55,876 bases of DNA from Streptomyces chilikensis (GTDB lineage: Bacteria > Actinomycetota > Actinomycetes > Streptomycetales > Streptomycetaceae). Location of the stretch: contig NZ_LWCC02000005.1 in NCBI RefSeq assembly GCF_001642695.1, forward strand, positions 2,530,901 to 2,586,776, given 5' to 3'. A program made the position numbers and the translations under genes. This document shows positions 1 through 10,806 of the stretch, piece after piece; the stretch's first letter is position 1; each line of letters begins with the position of its first letter. The notes under the pieces are model-generated. The model was not told the origin of the DNA. It saw nothing but the letters and a program-made list of their open reading frames with translations, and ran no database searches.

Positions 1-1981
<1,981 letters not shown>

Positions 1982-1986
1982 GACCC

Positions 1987-2024
1987 GCGGGACGGAACGC
2001 CACGGCGGTCCGGGCCCGTCCCGC
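1987..2024 (+). terminator. Hairpin just after purA
   Basis: Bases 1987-1995 (GCGGGACGG) pair with 2016-2024 (CCGTCCCGC), a 9-bp stem with a 20-base loop, 5 bases after the purA stop. There is no U-run, which is common for Streptomyces terminators. Its right arm merges with the start of the kinase-like fragment, so it may have been made by the rearrangement junction. Confidence 0.4.
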
Positions 2025-2297
2025 CTGCGCGTCGAGACCGACGGGTCCACCCTGGTCGACCTGGACCAGCCGGTCCGCGCGGTCACCGTGACCCCCGGCT
2101 TCACCGGCCGCGCCGACGTCGAGGTCCGCCCCGTCTCGGTGGGCGCCGAGGCCGCCCCCCTCCAGGCCGCGGCCCGCACCGTCACCGTCTCCGGCGCCGA
2201 CTTCCGCTACCGCGCCGACGCCACCGTCGCGGGCCCGGTCCGCACCCGCACCTGGACGGTCCGCCCGGGGGCGTGGAACCTGACCCTTCCCCGCTGA
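2013..2297 (+). pseudogene. Orphan C-terminal fragment of a diacylglycerol kinase-like protein
   Basis: The frame ending at the TGA at 2295-2297 reads in from the purA 3' flank without a convincing start and encodes about 90 residues, including DGSTLVDLDQPVRAVTVTPG and GPVRTRTWTVRPGAWNLTLP. From memory of Streptomyces homologues, this is the C-terminal beta-rich module of the diacylglycerol kinase whose N-terminal half is encoded at 1-492 on the other strand. A GTG at 2088 could start a 69-residue peptide but has no good ribosome-binding site, and coding-like sequence extends upstream of it. I therefore read it as a remnant left by inversion or partial duplication, not a functional gene. Upstream limit is approximate. 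Confidence 0.6.
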
Positions 2298-2343
2298 CGG
2301 CGGCGGCCGGCGGCTGATGGCGGCGTCCGCCGGTGGGGCGGTG

Positions 2344-2844
2344 TCAGCGCCCGGCGGCGGCCTCCCGCTTCTCGCGCCACCGCCGCATCATGTCGGTGAG
2401 CTCGACCTCGATGAATTCGAAGAACTCCAGCGTCTCCCGCAGCCGTCGCTCGGCCGGGGAGCCGGCGCCGACGGCCGTGACGCCCTCGCGGAGGGCGGAC
2501 TGCCAGTGGCGGAGCAGGGCCTCGCGGTTGGTGACCGCCTCGTACCACTGGTCGCTGTGGACCCGGTACCGCTCCCGCCGCGAGCCCGGTTCGCGCTCGC
2601 GGGAGACCAGGTGCGTCTGGGAGAGGTAGCGCACCGCGCCGGAGACCGCCGCGGGGCTGACCCTCAGCTGGTCGCCCAGCTGGGCCGAGGTGAGGACGCC
2701 GTCGTCGGAGGCGAGCAGCGCGGCGAAGACCCGGGCGGGCATCCGGGCCATGCCGGCGTCGGTCAGCCGGCCCGCGAAGAGTTCCACGAACCGCGACACC
2801 GCCTCCGGGTCCCGTTCCTTCGGGGACTTCCCGGCCTCCGTCAT
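2344..2844 (-). CDS. MarR/GbsR-family transcriptional regulator
   Basis: A 166-residue protein starting with ATG at 2844. A winged helix-turn-helix occupies roughly residues 35-95, with ARVFAALLASDDGVLTSAQL, then SPAAVSGAVRYLSQTHLV as recognition helix and a basic wing (EREPGSRRERYRV). The C-terminal half is a helical dimerisation region ending near FIEVELTDMMRRW. This size and layout fit the MarR_2/GbsR-like regulators that sit divergent from ABC exporters in actinomycetes. Only 87 bp separates it from the exporter ATPase gene, and that gap is AT-rich with dyads, so repression of itself and the exporter is the likely role. The ligand is unknown. Confidence 0.85.
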   Translation of the reverse strand: MTEAGKSPKERDPEAVSRFVELFAGRLTDAGMARMPARVFAALLASDDGVLTSAQLGDQLRVSPAAVSGAVRYLSQTHLVSREREPGSRRERYRVHSDQWYEAVTNREALLRHWQSALREGVTAVGAGSPAERRLRETLEFFEFIEVELTDMMRRWREKREAAAGR

Positions 2845-2888
2845 GCGCAACCTCGTTCCTCGTCCTGGACCCCCGAGTTTATACGGTT

Positions 2889-2931
2889 CCTTAACTTCAC
2901 AACTTTTTGAAGAAAGCGTAGCTTCAGAAGC
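2889..2931. promoter_or_regulatory. Divergent promoter/operator region between MarR gene and ABC exporter
   Basis: This is among the most AT-rich stretches of the window. It carries an interrupted inverted repeat CTTCA (2895-2899) and TGAAG (2908-2912), then a second dyad GCTTC-A-GAAGC (2921-2931) that ends directly at the exporter ATG. TTAACTT and TTTTTGAAG give plausible promoter elements. No strong Shine-Dalgarno precedes the ATG at 2932. Binding by the adjacent MarR protein is inferred from position. Confidence 0.5.
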
Positions 2932-3948
2932 ATGACGCAGGAATCCCTCGCGATCGAGGTGTCCGGACTCCGGAAGTCGTTCGGCTCCACCCGCGCCCTC
3001 GACGGACTCGACCTGTCGGTCCGCACCGGGGAGGTGCACGGCTTCCTCGGCCCCAACGGGGCCGGCAAGTCGACCACCCTCCGCGTGCTGCTCGGCCTGC
3101 TGCACGCCGACGCCGGCGCCGCCCGCGTGCTCGGCCTGGACCCGTGGGACCGGGCCGTCGAGGCGCACCGCCGCCTCGCCTACGTGCCCGGCGACGTCGA
3201 GCTGTGGCCCAACCTCAGCGGCGGCGAGGCCATCGACCTGCTGTCGCGGCTGCGCGGCGGCACCGGCCGGCGGCGCCGGGACGAGCTGATCGACCGGTTC
3301 GACCTGGACCCGCGCAAGAAGGGGCGGGCCTACTCCAAGGGCAACCGGCAGAAGGTCGCCATCGTCGCCGCGCTCGCCTCCGACGCCGAGCTGCTGCTCC
3401 TCGACGAGCCCACCTCGGGCCTGGACCCGCTGATGGAGGTCGTCTTCCAGGACGTGGTCCGCGAGGCCAAGGAGGCCGGGCGGACGGTGCTGCTCTCCAG
3501 CCACATCCTGGCCCAGGTGGAGAAGCTGGCCGACCGCGTGTCGATCGTCCGGCGCGGCCGGACCGTCCAGTCCGGCACCCTCGCCGAGATGCGCCACCTC
3601 ACCCGCACCACCGTCGAGGCCGAGACCGACCGGCCGGCCACCGGCCTGGAGGCGCTGCCCGGCGTGCACGACGTCACCCTCGACGGGGCACGGGTCCGGT
3701 TCGCGGTGGACGGCGGGCGGCTCGACGCCGCCGTGCGCCTCCTCGGCGAGGCCGGCGTCCGCAGCCTGGTCAGCCACCCGCCCACCCTGGAGGAGCTGAT
3801 GCTCCGCCACTACGGGGACGAGCTCGCCGCCAACGGCCACCGGGGCGCCGACGGCCACCGGGACGCCGACGGCCGGACCGGCGCGGCGTCCCCGGCCGAC
3901 GCGGCCGGTGCGGCCGGGGACGCCGGAGAGGCCGGGGCCGTCCGGTGA
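2932..3948 (+). CDS. ABC transporter ATP-binding protein (drug-exporter type)
   Basis: A 338-residue cytoplasmic ATPase of the ABC-2 export class. Walker A is [10 protein letters not shown] at residues 40-49; the signature region reads [15 protein letters not shown] in place of canonical LSGGQ, a variation seen in this subgroup; Walker B is [12 protein letters not shown], with the switch histidine in LLSSHIL. The last 25 or so residues are a low-complexity Ala/Gly/Asp tail ([12 protein letters not shown]) probably not needed for catalysis. The permease start overlaps its stop (GTGA), so the two are translationally coupled. Substrate is not determinable; the divergent MarR regulator suggests a small toxic compound. 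Confidence 0.93.
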   Translation: MTQESLAIEVSGLRKSFGSTRALDGLDLSVRTGEVHGFLGPNGAGKSTTLRVLLGLLHADAGAARVLGLDPWDRAVEAHRRLAYVPGDVELWPNLSGGEAIDLLSRLRGGTGRRRRDELIDRFDLDPRKKGRAYSKGNRQKVAIVAALASDAELLLLDEPTSGLDPLMEVVFQDVVREAKEAGRTVLLSSHILAQVEKLADRVSIVRRGRTVQSGTLAEMRHLTRTTVEAETDRPATGLEALPGVHDVTLDGARVRFAVDGGRLDAAVRLLGEAGVRSLVSHPPTLEELMLRHYGDELAANGHRGADGHRDADGRTGAASPADAAGAAGDAGEAGAVR

Positions 3949-5597
3949 CCACCACGGCGACCCGCCCCGCGGGCGTGACCGCGCACCCCGCCTCCCGCCC
4001 GGCGTTCACCGGCACCGGCACCCTGCTCCGCTTCGCCCTGCGCCGGGACCGCGTCCGCCTCCCCGTCTGGCTGCTGGCCCTGCTCGCCGGCACCCTGGCC
4101 ACCGCCGACAGCTACGCCGCCCTCTACGACTCCCCCGAGGCCCGGGCCACCGCCGCCAGGACCATGGGGACCCCCGCCGCGCTGGCCATGACCGGCCCCC
4201 GCCACTACCTCGACGACTACACCTACGGCGCCATGCTCGGCCACGGGATGATCGGCTTCGCGGGCGTGCTGGTCGGCCTGATGAGCGTCCTGATCGTCAC
4301 CCGGCACACCCGCGACGAGGAGGAGACCGGCCGCGCCGAGCTGATCCGCTCCACCGTCGTCGGACGCCACGCCCCGCTCGCCGCCGCCCTCGGCCTCGCC
4401 GTGCTGGCCGACCTGGCGCTCGCCCTGCTGCTCACCGCGGGCCTGGCCGGACTCGGCGTCGAGTCGCTCGACCTGTCCGGCTCGCTGGTCTACGGCTTCG
4501 CCCACGCCGCGGCCGGCGTCGTCTTCGCCGGTGTCGCCGCGATCACCGCCCAGATCACCTCCTCCACCCGCGGCGCCTCCGGGCTCGCCCTGGCCGTGAT
4601 CGGCGGGGCGTACGTCCTGCGGGCGGCCGGCGACACCGGGAACGAGGCGCTGAGCTGGGCGTCCCCGATCGGCTGGGCCCAGCGCGCCTACCCGTACGTG
4701 GACGACCGCTGGTGGCCGCTGCTGCTCTGCCTGGGCGCGGCGGCGGCCTGCGCGGCCACCGGCTTCCTGCTCTCCGCCCGGCGCGACGTGGGCGCCGGAC
4801 TGCGCCCCGCCCGGCTGGGCCGCACCACCGCCTCCCGGGCGCTGGCCGGCCCGTTCGGCCTCGCCCTGCGGCTCCAGCGCGGGCTGCTGGCCGGCTTCGG
4901 CGCCGGGCTGTTCGTGATGGGGGCGATGTACGGGTCGATCATCGGCGACATCGAGGAGATGCTCGGCGGCGTCGACCAGATCCAGGAGGCCCTGGCCGAG
5001 ATCGGCGGGGCCACCCTCGCGGAGTCGTTCGCGGCGATGGTGATGGTGGTCATCGCGGTGGTCTCCATGGTCTACGTGGTGATGGCCACCCTCCGCGCCC
5101 GTGCCGAGGAGACCGGCGGGCGGGCCGAGGCGCTGCTGTCCACCGGCCTCTCCCGGACCGCCTGGCTGGGCGGCCACCTGGCGGTCGCCCTGCTCGGCGC
5201 CGTCGTGACGCAGCTGCTGGCCGGGCTCGGCTTCGGCCTCGCGGCCGCCGCCGCGACCGGCGACCACGCCATGACCGGCGACCTGGTCGCCGCCGCCCTG
5301 GTACACGTGCCGGCCCTGTGGACCGCGGCGGGCGTGGCCCTGGTCCTGTTCGGCTGGCTGCCCCGGGCGACGGCGCTGGCCTGGGCGGTGCCGCTGTACG
5401 CCTTCGTCGTCGGCTACCTGGGGCAGATCCTCCGGTTCCCGGAGTGGACCGGTGACCTGTCCCCGCTGGGCCACGTGCCCCGGCTCCCTGCCGCGGCCAT
5501 GGACTGGACGCCGGTGACGGTGCTCACCCTGGTCGCCGCAGGCCTCTGCCTGACCGGGCTGAGGGGTTTCCGGCGGAGGGATCTGGACACGAAGTAG
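3945..5597 (+). CDS. ABC-2 type exporter permease
   Basis: A 550-residue integral membrane protein starting with GTG at 3945, four bases inside the ATPase gene. It resembles the large duplicated permeases annotated in Streptomyces as polyketide antibiotic exporters. There are about twelve hydrophobic segments in two sets, for example [56 protein letters not shown] and, in the second half, [20 protein letters not shown]. Conserved polar stretches such as [15 protein letters not shown] and [19 protein letters not shown] lie at equivalent places in both halves, supporting internal duplication. With the upstream ATPase it should form the complete exporter. Confidence 0.9.
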   Translation: MTTTATRPAGVTAHPASRPAFTGTGTLLRFALRRDRVRLPVWLLALLAGTLATADSYAALYDSPEARATAARTMGTPAALAMTGPRHYLDDYTYGAMLGHGMIGFAGVLVGLMSVLIVTRHTRDEEETGRAELIRSTVVGRHAPLAAALGLAVLADLALALLLTAGLAGLGVESLDLSGSLVYGFAHAAAGVVFAGVAAITAQITSSTRGASGLALAVIGGAYVLRAAGDTGNEALSWASPIGWAQRAYPYVDDRWWPLLLCLGAAAACAATGFLLSARRDVGAGLRPARLGRTTASRALAGPFGLALRLQRGLLAGFGAGLFVMGAMYGSIIGDIEEMLGGVDQIQEALAEIGGATLAESFAAMVMVVIAVVSMVYVVMATLRARAEETGGRAEALLSTGLSRTAWLGGHLAVALLGAVVTQLLAGLGFGLAAAAATGDHAMTGDLVAAALVHVPALWTAAGVALVLFGWLPRATALAWAVPLYAFVVGYLGQILRFPEWTGDLSPLGHVPRLPAAAMDWTPVTVLTLVAAGLCLTGLRGFRRRDLDTK

Positions 5598-5746
5598 AGA
5601 CCCGGGGAATGACCCGGGACGACGCCCCATGCGATCTTCACGGCACCGGAACCGTCCGCGTTCCTCTAGCCTTGGGGGTTCCGGTGCCGCCGCCCCGGCG
5701 GCACCGAGGGGGAAACGGCGATCAGAACGAGGAACCGAACAGGCCC

Positions 5747-7189
5747 ATGCTGCGAGAGAATGCCGTGGGACCGGACTCGGAGACGGAGTCCGCACGGGTC
5801 GCGGCGGTGCGCCGCTACGAAATCCTCGACACGCCCCCGGACGGCTCCTTCGACCGCGTCGCCCGCCTCGCGGCCCGCGTCTTCCAGGTCCCCCTCGCCG
5901 CGGTGACCTTCGTCGACAGCGACCGCATCTGGTTCAAGGCCCGGCACGGTCTGGACGACGTCACCGAGGTGAGCCGGGCCGACGGGCTGTGCGGCCTGGC
6001 CCTCCTCCACGACGGCCCCATGGTCATCCCCGACACCCGGCTGGACCCGCTGGCCGCGACGAACCCGATGGTCACCGGCCCGCTGGGGATACGCTTCTAC
6101 GCCGCCGCGCCGATCGTCAGCGCGGACGGCCACAAACTGGGCACCGTCAGCATCTTCGACACCCGCCCCCGCACCCTCGGCGACGAGGACCTCACCGCCC
6201 TCCAGGACCTGGCGCAGGTCGTGCTGGACGAGATGGAGCTGCGGCTGACCGCGCTGCGCGCCCTGCGCCGGGAGCAGGAGCGGCGCCAGGCGGTGGTCCG
6301 CCAGGTGGAGGACGAGCGGGCCGCCCGGCTGCGCGCCGAGAAGGACCGCAGGGTCCTGGAGTCCCTGACCAGCACCCTGCAGCGGACCCTCCTCCCGCCC
6401 GCGCTGCCCGCCGTCCCCGGCCTGGAGCTGGCCTGCCACTACCACGCGGCCTCGGTCCACGACCTGGGCGGCGACTTCTACGACGTGTTCCCGCTCGACG
6501 GCGACCGCTGGGCCTTCCTGCTCGGCGACGTGTGCGGCAAGGGCCCGGACGCGGCCACCGTCACCGCGCTGGCCCGGCACACCCTGCGCGCCGCGGCCCA
6601 CCACGCGCCGGACCCGGTGGCCGTCCTGGACACGCTGAACACCGAACTCCTCGGCGACAGCCTGACCAGCAAGTTCTGCACGGCGATCTTCGGCGTCCTC
6701 ACCCCGCGCGAGGAGGGCGGCTTCGAGGTCGAGGTGGCCACCGGCGGCCATCCCCCCGCGTACCACGTGGCGGGCGGGCCCGACGGCGTGCCGTCGGTGA
6801 GCGCCGTGAGCCTGGAAGGAGGCATGCTGATAGGGGCGCTTCCCGAGGCCCGCTTCCGGTCCCGTACGGTCGTCCTGGCCCCGGGCGAGGTGCTGCTCCT
6901 GTACACCGACGGGCTCATCGAGGCCAGGGCCGGCGAGGACAGACAGATGATCGGTGACGAGGGACTGGCCGCCTTCCTGGCGCGCCGCCGGGGTCTCGGC
7001 GGCGCCGCCGGACTGGTGGAGGACATCGTGGACCTGCTGGACTCGCTCCCCGAAGGGGCGGAGGACGACGTGGCGCTCCTGGCGCTCTCGGTGCCGACCG
7101 CCGAGGAGGCCGAGCGGCGCACCCCGGGCGTGACGTCCACCGCGCACACCACGACTTTGCCCACGGACGCTACGGACGAGGAGCACTGA
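5747..7189 (+). CDS. GAF-SpoIIE PP2C-type serine phosphatase
   Basis: A 480-residue soluble regulator. Residues about 15-165 form a GAF sensor domain (RYEILDTPPDGSFDRVARLA, SRADGLCGLALL), a basic coiled-coil linker rich in Arg/Glu follows at 170-215, and residues about 235-455 are a SpoIIE phosphatase with metal-binding GGDFYDVF, GDVCGKGPDAA and LLYTDGLIEAR. Such phosphatases dephosphorylate STAS anti-anti-sigma proteins, and a STAS gene starts 5 bases downstream, so the pair forms a partner-switching output module. The ATG at 5747 matches the usual start before the GAF domain; the frame is open further upstream without a good start. No anti-sigma kinase is in the same operon. Confidence 0.9.
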   Translation: MLRENAVGPDSETESARVAAVRRYEILDTPPDGSFDRVARLAARVFQVPLAAVTFVDSDRIWFKARHGLDDVTEVSRADGLCGLALLHDGPMVIPDTRLDPLAATNPMVTGPLGIRFYAAAPIVSADGHKLGTVSIFDTRPRTLGDEDLTALQDLAQVVLDEMELRLTALRALRREQERRQAVVRQVEDERAARLRAEKDRRVLESLTSTLQRTLLPPALPAVPGLELACHYHAASVHDLGGDFYDVFPLDGDRWAFLLGDVCGKGPDAATVTALARHTLRAAAHHAPDPVAVLDTLNTELLGDSLTSKFCTAIFGVLTPREEGGFEVEVATGGHPPAYHVAGGPDGVPSVSAVSLEGGMLIGALPEARFRSRTVVLAPGEVLLLYTDGLIEARAGEDRQMIGDEGLAAFLARRRGLGGAAGLVEDIVDLLDSLPEGAEDDVALLALSVPTAEEAERRTPGVTSTAHTTTLPTDATDEEH

Positions 7190-7194
7190 ACGAC

Positions 7195-7578
7195 GTGTCC
7201 GAGCAAGAGCTGCTCCTGACCGTGGAGGAGACCCACGGTCCGCTGGCCGTCGCCAAGGTCGGCGGCGAGATCGACTTCCACACCGCGCCGATGCTCCGCT
7301 CCCGGGTGCTCGAGCTGATCGAGCAGGGACGCAACCGTCTCGTCCTGGACCTGTCGCGGGTCGGGTTCTGCGACTCGGCCGGCCTCAACGCGCTGATCAA
7401 CATCTGGCACGCCGCCCAGTCCGTGGGCGGCGCCATGGCGCTGGCCGCGGTGCCGCCCCGGCTGGACCGGATGCTCAAGCTGACCGGCCTGGACACCGTC
7501 CTGGCCATCCACCCCACCGCCGCCGACGCGATCGCCGCGGTCGGCCCGCGACCGGGCGGGGAGCAGGTCGCCGGCTGA
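7195..7578 (+). CDS. STAS-domain anti-sigma factor antagonist
   Basis: A 127-residue single-domain STAS protein with a GTG start at 7195. The pattern VGGEIDFHTAPMLR, LVLDLSRVGFCDSAGLNALI is typical of SpoIIAA/RsbV; Ser61 in DSAGLN is the expected phosphorylated residue. When dephosphorylated it should bind an anti-sigma kinase and free a sigma factor. It follows the SpoIIE phosphatase gene after only 5 bases, so that enzyme is its probable phosphatase. The kinase could be an RsbW-like protein elsewhere, such as the ATPase at 27926-28423, but nothing in the sequence proves the pairing. Confidence 0.92.
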   Translation: MSEQELLLTVEETHGPLAVAKVGGEIDFHTAPMLRSRVLELIEQGRNRLVLDLSRVGFCDSAGLNALINIWHAAQSVGGAMALAAVPPRLDRMLKLTGLDTVLAIHPTAADAIAAVGPRPGGEQVAG

Positions 7579-7599
7579 CCCCCGCCGCCGGCCCCGGGC

Positions 7600-8823
7600 T
7601 CAGCGGGTCTCCACCCGCAGCTCCGCGAGGCCCCGCATCACCAGGTTCGGCCGCCGGACCGGCTCCGCGGCGAGCCGCATCCGCGGCGCCCGCTCCAGCA
7701 GCGCGGTCAACGAGGCGGCCAGCTCCATCCGGGCCAGCGGCGCCCCGATGCAGTAGTGGATCCCCGCGCTGAACGAGATGTGCGGATTCTCCCGCCGGGC
7801 CAGGTCGAGCCGGTCCGGCCGCTCGAACGCCGCCGGATCACGGTTGGCGGACCCGAACAGCAGCGCCAGCTCCGCGCCGCGCGGGATCACCGTCCCGTCG
7901 ATCTCGATCTCCTCCAGGACCCAGCGCTCGAAGAGCTGCAGGGGCGTGTCGAAGCGCAGCAGCTCCTCCACCGCGGACGGCACCAGCGAGTGGTCCGCGC
8001 GCAGCGCCGCCAGCTGCTCCGGATGGCCGAAGAGCGCCGCCCAGGCGTTGCCCGTGCCGTTGACGGTGGCCTCGTGGCCCGCGTTGAGCAGCAGCACGCA
8101 GGTGGAGACCATCTCCTGCTCGGTGAGCCGGTCGCCCTCGTCGTGGGCGGCGATCAGGGCCGAGATCAGGTCGTCCCCGCCGGGCCGGCGGCGCCGCTCG
8201 GCGATCAGCTCCCGCAGGTAGTCGCCGAACTCCACGGAGGCGCGCACCGCCCGCGCCGCCGTCTCCCCGGACGGGTTCAGCTCGTACATCCCGCAGATCG
8301 CCGCCGACCAGGGCCGCAGCGGCGCCCGGTCGGCCTCGGGCACGCCCAGCATCTCGGCGATCACCGCCACCGGCAGCGGTTCGGCGACCTCCGCCAGCAG
8401 GTCGCCGCCGCCCGCGTCCACCAGCCGCCCGGCCAGCTCCCCGGCCAGTGAGCGCACGTACGGCCGCAGCCGCTCCACGGTGCGCGGGGTGAACGCCTGG
8501 GAGACCAGCCGCCGGATCCGGGTGTGGTCCGGCGGCTCCAGGTCGAGCATCCCGTGGTCGTTGAGGGTGTGGAACGGCTCGTGCTCCGGCGGGGGAGGCG
8601 TGCGGCCGAACTCCTCGTCGGTGAAGCGGTGCCGGTAGGTCCGCCCCAGCCGCCGGTCGCGCAGCAGCGCGGACACGTCGGCGTGGCGCGGCACCAGCCA
8701 CTGGCCGGTCTCCTCGCACCACAGCACCCGGCCGCGCGCCCGCAGCGCGCCGTAGGCCGGGTACGGGTCGGCGACGAAGTCCGGGTCGGAGGGGGAGAAG
8801 ACCGGGGCGACGGGGGAGTTCAC
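7600..8823 (-). CDS. Cytochrome P450
   Basis: A 407-residue soluble bacterial P450 (GTG start at 8823). The haem loop is FSAGIHYCIGAPLAR with Cys358 as thiolate ligand; the K-helix ExxR motif lies in VEELLRF; the I-helix reads LLLNAGHEATVN (about 244-255). There the residue normally Thr (AGx[D/E]T) is Ala252, with Thr253 next, which may change proton delivery, though AGHEAT is known in some families. It begins 30 bases after the kynurenine-formamidase-like gene on the same strand, so the two are probably cotranscribed. No ferredoxin gene is adjacent. Substrate unknown; the location invites a tryptophan/kynurenine-derived compound, which is inference. Confidence 0.95.
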   Translation of the reverse strand: MNSPVAPVFSPSDPDFVADPYPAYGALRARGRVLWCEETGQWLVPRHADVSALLRDRRLGRTYRHRFTDEEFGRTPPPPEHEPFHTLNDHGMLDLEPPDHTRIRRLVSQAFTPRTVERLRPYVRSLAGELAGRLVDAGGGDLLAEVAEPLPVAVIAEMLGVPEADRAPLRPWSAAICGMYELNPSGETAARAVRASVEFGDYLRELIAERRRRPGGDDLISALIAAHDEGDRLTEQEMVSTCVLLLNAGHEATVNGTGNAWAALFGHPEQLAALRADHSLVPSAVEELLRFDTPLQLFERWVLEEIEIDGTVIPRGAELALLFGSANRDPAAFERPDRLDLARRENPHISFSAGIHYCIGAPLARMELAASLTALLERAPRMRLAAEPVRRPNLVMRGLAELRVETR

Positions 8824-8853
8824 CCGTTCACCATGCCATTCGGGGCACCCCGT

Positions 8854-9726
8854 TCACCACGCCAGCTGGGCGATCTCCTCCGCCACCACGGCGCACGCGT
8901 CGGCGGCCGGGTCGATCAGCGGGAAGTGGCCGACGCCCTCCAGCAGCGTCACGCCCACCACCTCGCCCGCGAGGGCCGCGGCCCTCGCGTACGACTCGGC
9001 GACCGGCGGCGGGACGTCGGCGTCCTCCCCGCCCTGCACGACGGCGGTGGCGATGCCGGTGGGCACCAGCAGCACCGGGTCGGCGTGCGGGCGCCGCTCC
9101 TCGAAGAGGTCCGGACCGCCCAGGAACTGCAGCGCGGCGTGACCGCAGACCTCCAGCTTCTCGGCGGCCCCGAGGTCGGCGATGGGCGCCAGCGCCACCA
9201 CCCCGCGGATCCGCGGCGGGGCCGCGGCGCGCCAGGGGCTGCCCTCGGGCAGCAGGTGGCGGGCGGCGGCCCACAGCACCAGGTGGCCGCCGGCGGAGTG
9301 CCCGGTGAGCACCGTGCGGCCGGTGTCGGCCCGCCCGCCGAGCGCCTCGGCGGCCAGCCGGGGCAGCGCGTCCAGCGCGGCGGCGACGTCGTCCAGCGTC
9401 TGCGGCCAGCGGCCCGCCTCGCCCTGCGCCGCACCGCCGCGCCGGTACTCGGGCACGGCCACGGCGAAACCGCGGCGGGCCAGGAAGCGGGCGAAGGGGG
9501 TGACGTGCAGCCGGTCGTACGGGGCCCGCCAGGCCCCGCCGTGCACCACCACGACCAGCGGCGCGGGCGCCGGCCCGGCGGGCGGCGCGTAGAAGTCGAC
9601 CACCTGGTCCGGGTGGTCCCCGTAGGCGCGGGTGGCGTCCGGGGCGACGGGCTTGTGCGAGAAGACGGATCTCTCCTCGGCGGCGGCCCGCTCCCGGGCG
9701 GCGGCCGTCCTCTCCTCGTCGGTCAT
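8854..9726 (-). CDS. Alpha/beta hydrolase, probable kynurenine formamidase
   Basis: A 290-residue alpha/beta hydrolase with oxyanion motif HGGAW (62-66), nucleophile elbow GHSAGG (142-147, Ser144), and plausible acid and base at Asp237 (GGEDADVPP) and His267 (GVGHFPL). HGGxW plus GHSAGG is the pattern of KynB-like arylformamidases and related lipase/esterases. The gene is divergent from tryptophan 2,3-dioxygenase and kynureninase, the enzymes before and after N-formylkynurenine hydrolysis, so that role is the natural assignment: N-formyl-L-kynurenine to L-kynurenine and formate. The fold is certain; the substrate is inferred from context. It precedes the P450 gene by 30 bases. Confidence 0.8.
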   Translation of the reverse strand: MTDEERTAAARERAAAEERSVFSHKPVAPDATRAYGDHPDQVVDFYAPPAGPAPAPLVVVVHGGAWRAPYDRLHVTPFARFLARRGFAVAVPEYRRGGAAQGEAGRWPQTLDDVAAALDALPRLAAEALGGRADTGRTVLTGHSAGGHLVLWAAARHLLPEGSPWRAAAPPRIRGVVALAPIADLGAAEKLEVCGHAALQFLGGPDLFEERRPHADPVLLVPTGIATAVVQGGEDADVPPPVAESYARAAALAGEVVGVTLLEGVGHFPLIDPAADACAVVAEEIAQLAW

Positions 9727-9966
9727 GCGTTCCAGCCTCTCTCGGCAGCCTCCCTCGGGAGGTCCGGTCGTGCGGGTGTCCGCCGGTGCGGCGGTTTCCC
9801 GGCGCGGGAGTCCCGGCGGGTCCGTCCGGGCGTCGTCCGGAAGGGTCCCACCAGGCGGGTATTGCCCGACCGGGGGATCATTGCGGAGGATTGCCGCGGG
9901 GACCGGGGCCCCCGTGCCGGTATCGGCAGGGGCGGACCGCTACCCGGAGTACAGCAGGAGACAGCG

Positions 9967-10806
9967 ATGTCCCGACAGGCTCAGCAGACCCACGAGCCGG
10001 AGACCCCGCATCTCGAGTTCGACGGCTCGACGCCCTACGAGGACTACGTCCGGGCGGACGTGCTGACCCACCTCCAGCAGCCCCGCTCGGACGACCCGGG
10101 CGAGATGGTGTTCCTGGTGACCACCCAGGTCATGGAGCTGTGGTTCACGGTGATCGTCCACGAGTGGGAGACCGCTTCGCAAGCCCTCCGCCGTGACGAC
10201 GTCCCCACGGCGGTCGACGCGCTCAAGCGCTCGGTGCGGGAACTGGAGGCGCTCAACGCCTCCTGGACCCCGCTGGGGCAGCTCACCCCGGCGCAGTTCA
10301 ACTCCTACCGGGGCGCCCTCGGCGAGGGCTCCGGCTTCCAGTCGGCGATGTACCGCCGCCTGGAGTTCCTCCTCGGCGACAAGTCCCGCTCGATGCTGGT
10401 CCCGCACCGCGGCACGCCCCGCGCCCACGCGGAACTGGAGAAGGCGCTCCACGAGCCCTCGCTCTACGACGAGGTGCTGCGGTTCCTCGCCCGCGGCGGC
10501 CACGCCGTGCCGGAGGCGGTGCTGCGGCGCGACGTCTCGGAGAAGTACGAGCCGTCGCCCGAGGTCGAGCGGGTGTGGGCCGAGATCTACACCGGGGACC
10601 AGAACGACCCGCTGGTCCGTCTCGGCGAGGCGCTGACCGACGTCGCCGAACTGGTCTGGCGCTGGCGCAACGACCACCTGGTCGCCACCCGGCGCGCCAT
10701 GGGCTCCAAGACCGGCACGGGCGGCTCCGCCGGGGTGGCCTGGCTGGAGAAGCGGGCCCGCAACACCGTGTTCCCCGAGCTCTGGACGGCGCGCTCCCAT
10801 GTCTGA
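9967..10806 (+). CDS. kynA: Tryptophan 2,3-dioxygenase
   Basis: A haem enzyme that opens the tryptophan indole ring to give N-formylkynurenine. The protein is 279 residues, normal for bacterial TDO, beginning at ATG 9967 after a good CAGGAGA ribosome-binding site. Diagnostic stretches are LTHLQQPRSDDPGEMVFLVTTQ, FNSYRGALGEGSGFQSAMYRR and the substrate-carboxylate and active-site loop HLVATRRAMGSKTGTGGSAG near the C-terminus. Its last 8 bases overlap the kynureninase start, so the two genes are one transcription unit. The hydrolase needed between these steps is divergent, 240 bp away. Confidence 0.97.
   Translation: MSRQAQQTHEPETPHLEFDGSTPYEDYVRADVLTHLQQPRSDDPGEMVFLVTTQVMELWFTVIVHEWETASQALRRDDVPTAVDALKRSVRELEALNASWTPLGQLTPAQFNSYRGALGEGSGFQSAMYRRLEFLLGDKSRSMLVPHRGTPRAHAELEKALHEPSLYDEVLRFLARGGHAVPEAVLRRDVSEKYEPSPEVERVWAEIYTGDQNDPLVRLGEALTDVAELVWRWRNDHLVATRRAMGSKTGTGGSAGVAWLEKRARNTVFPELWTARSHV

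Noticed and set aside
3810-5795. 661-codon minus-strand frame
   Set aside because: Antisense to the ABC permease; repetitive Gly/Arg/His composition, no ribosome-binding site.
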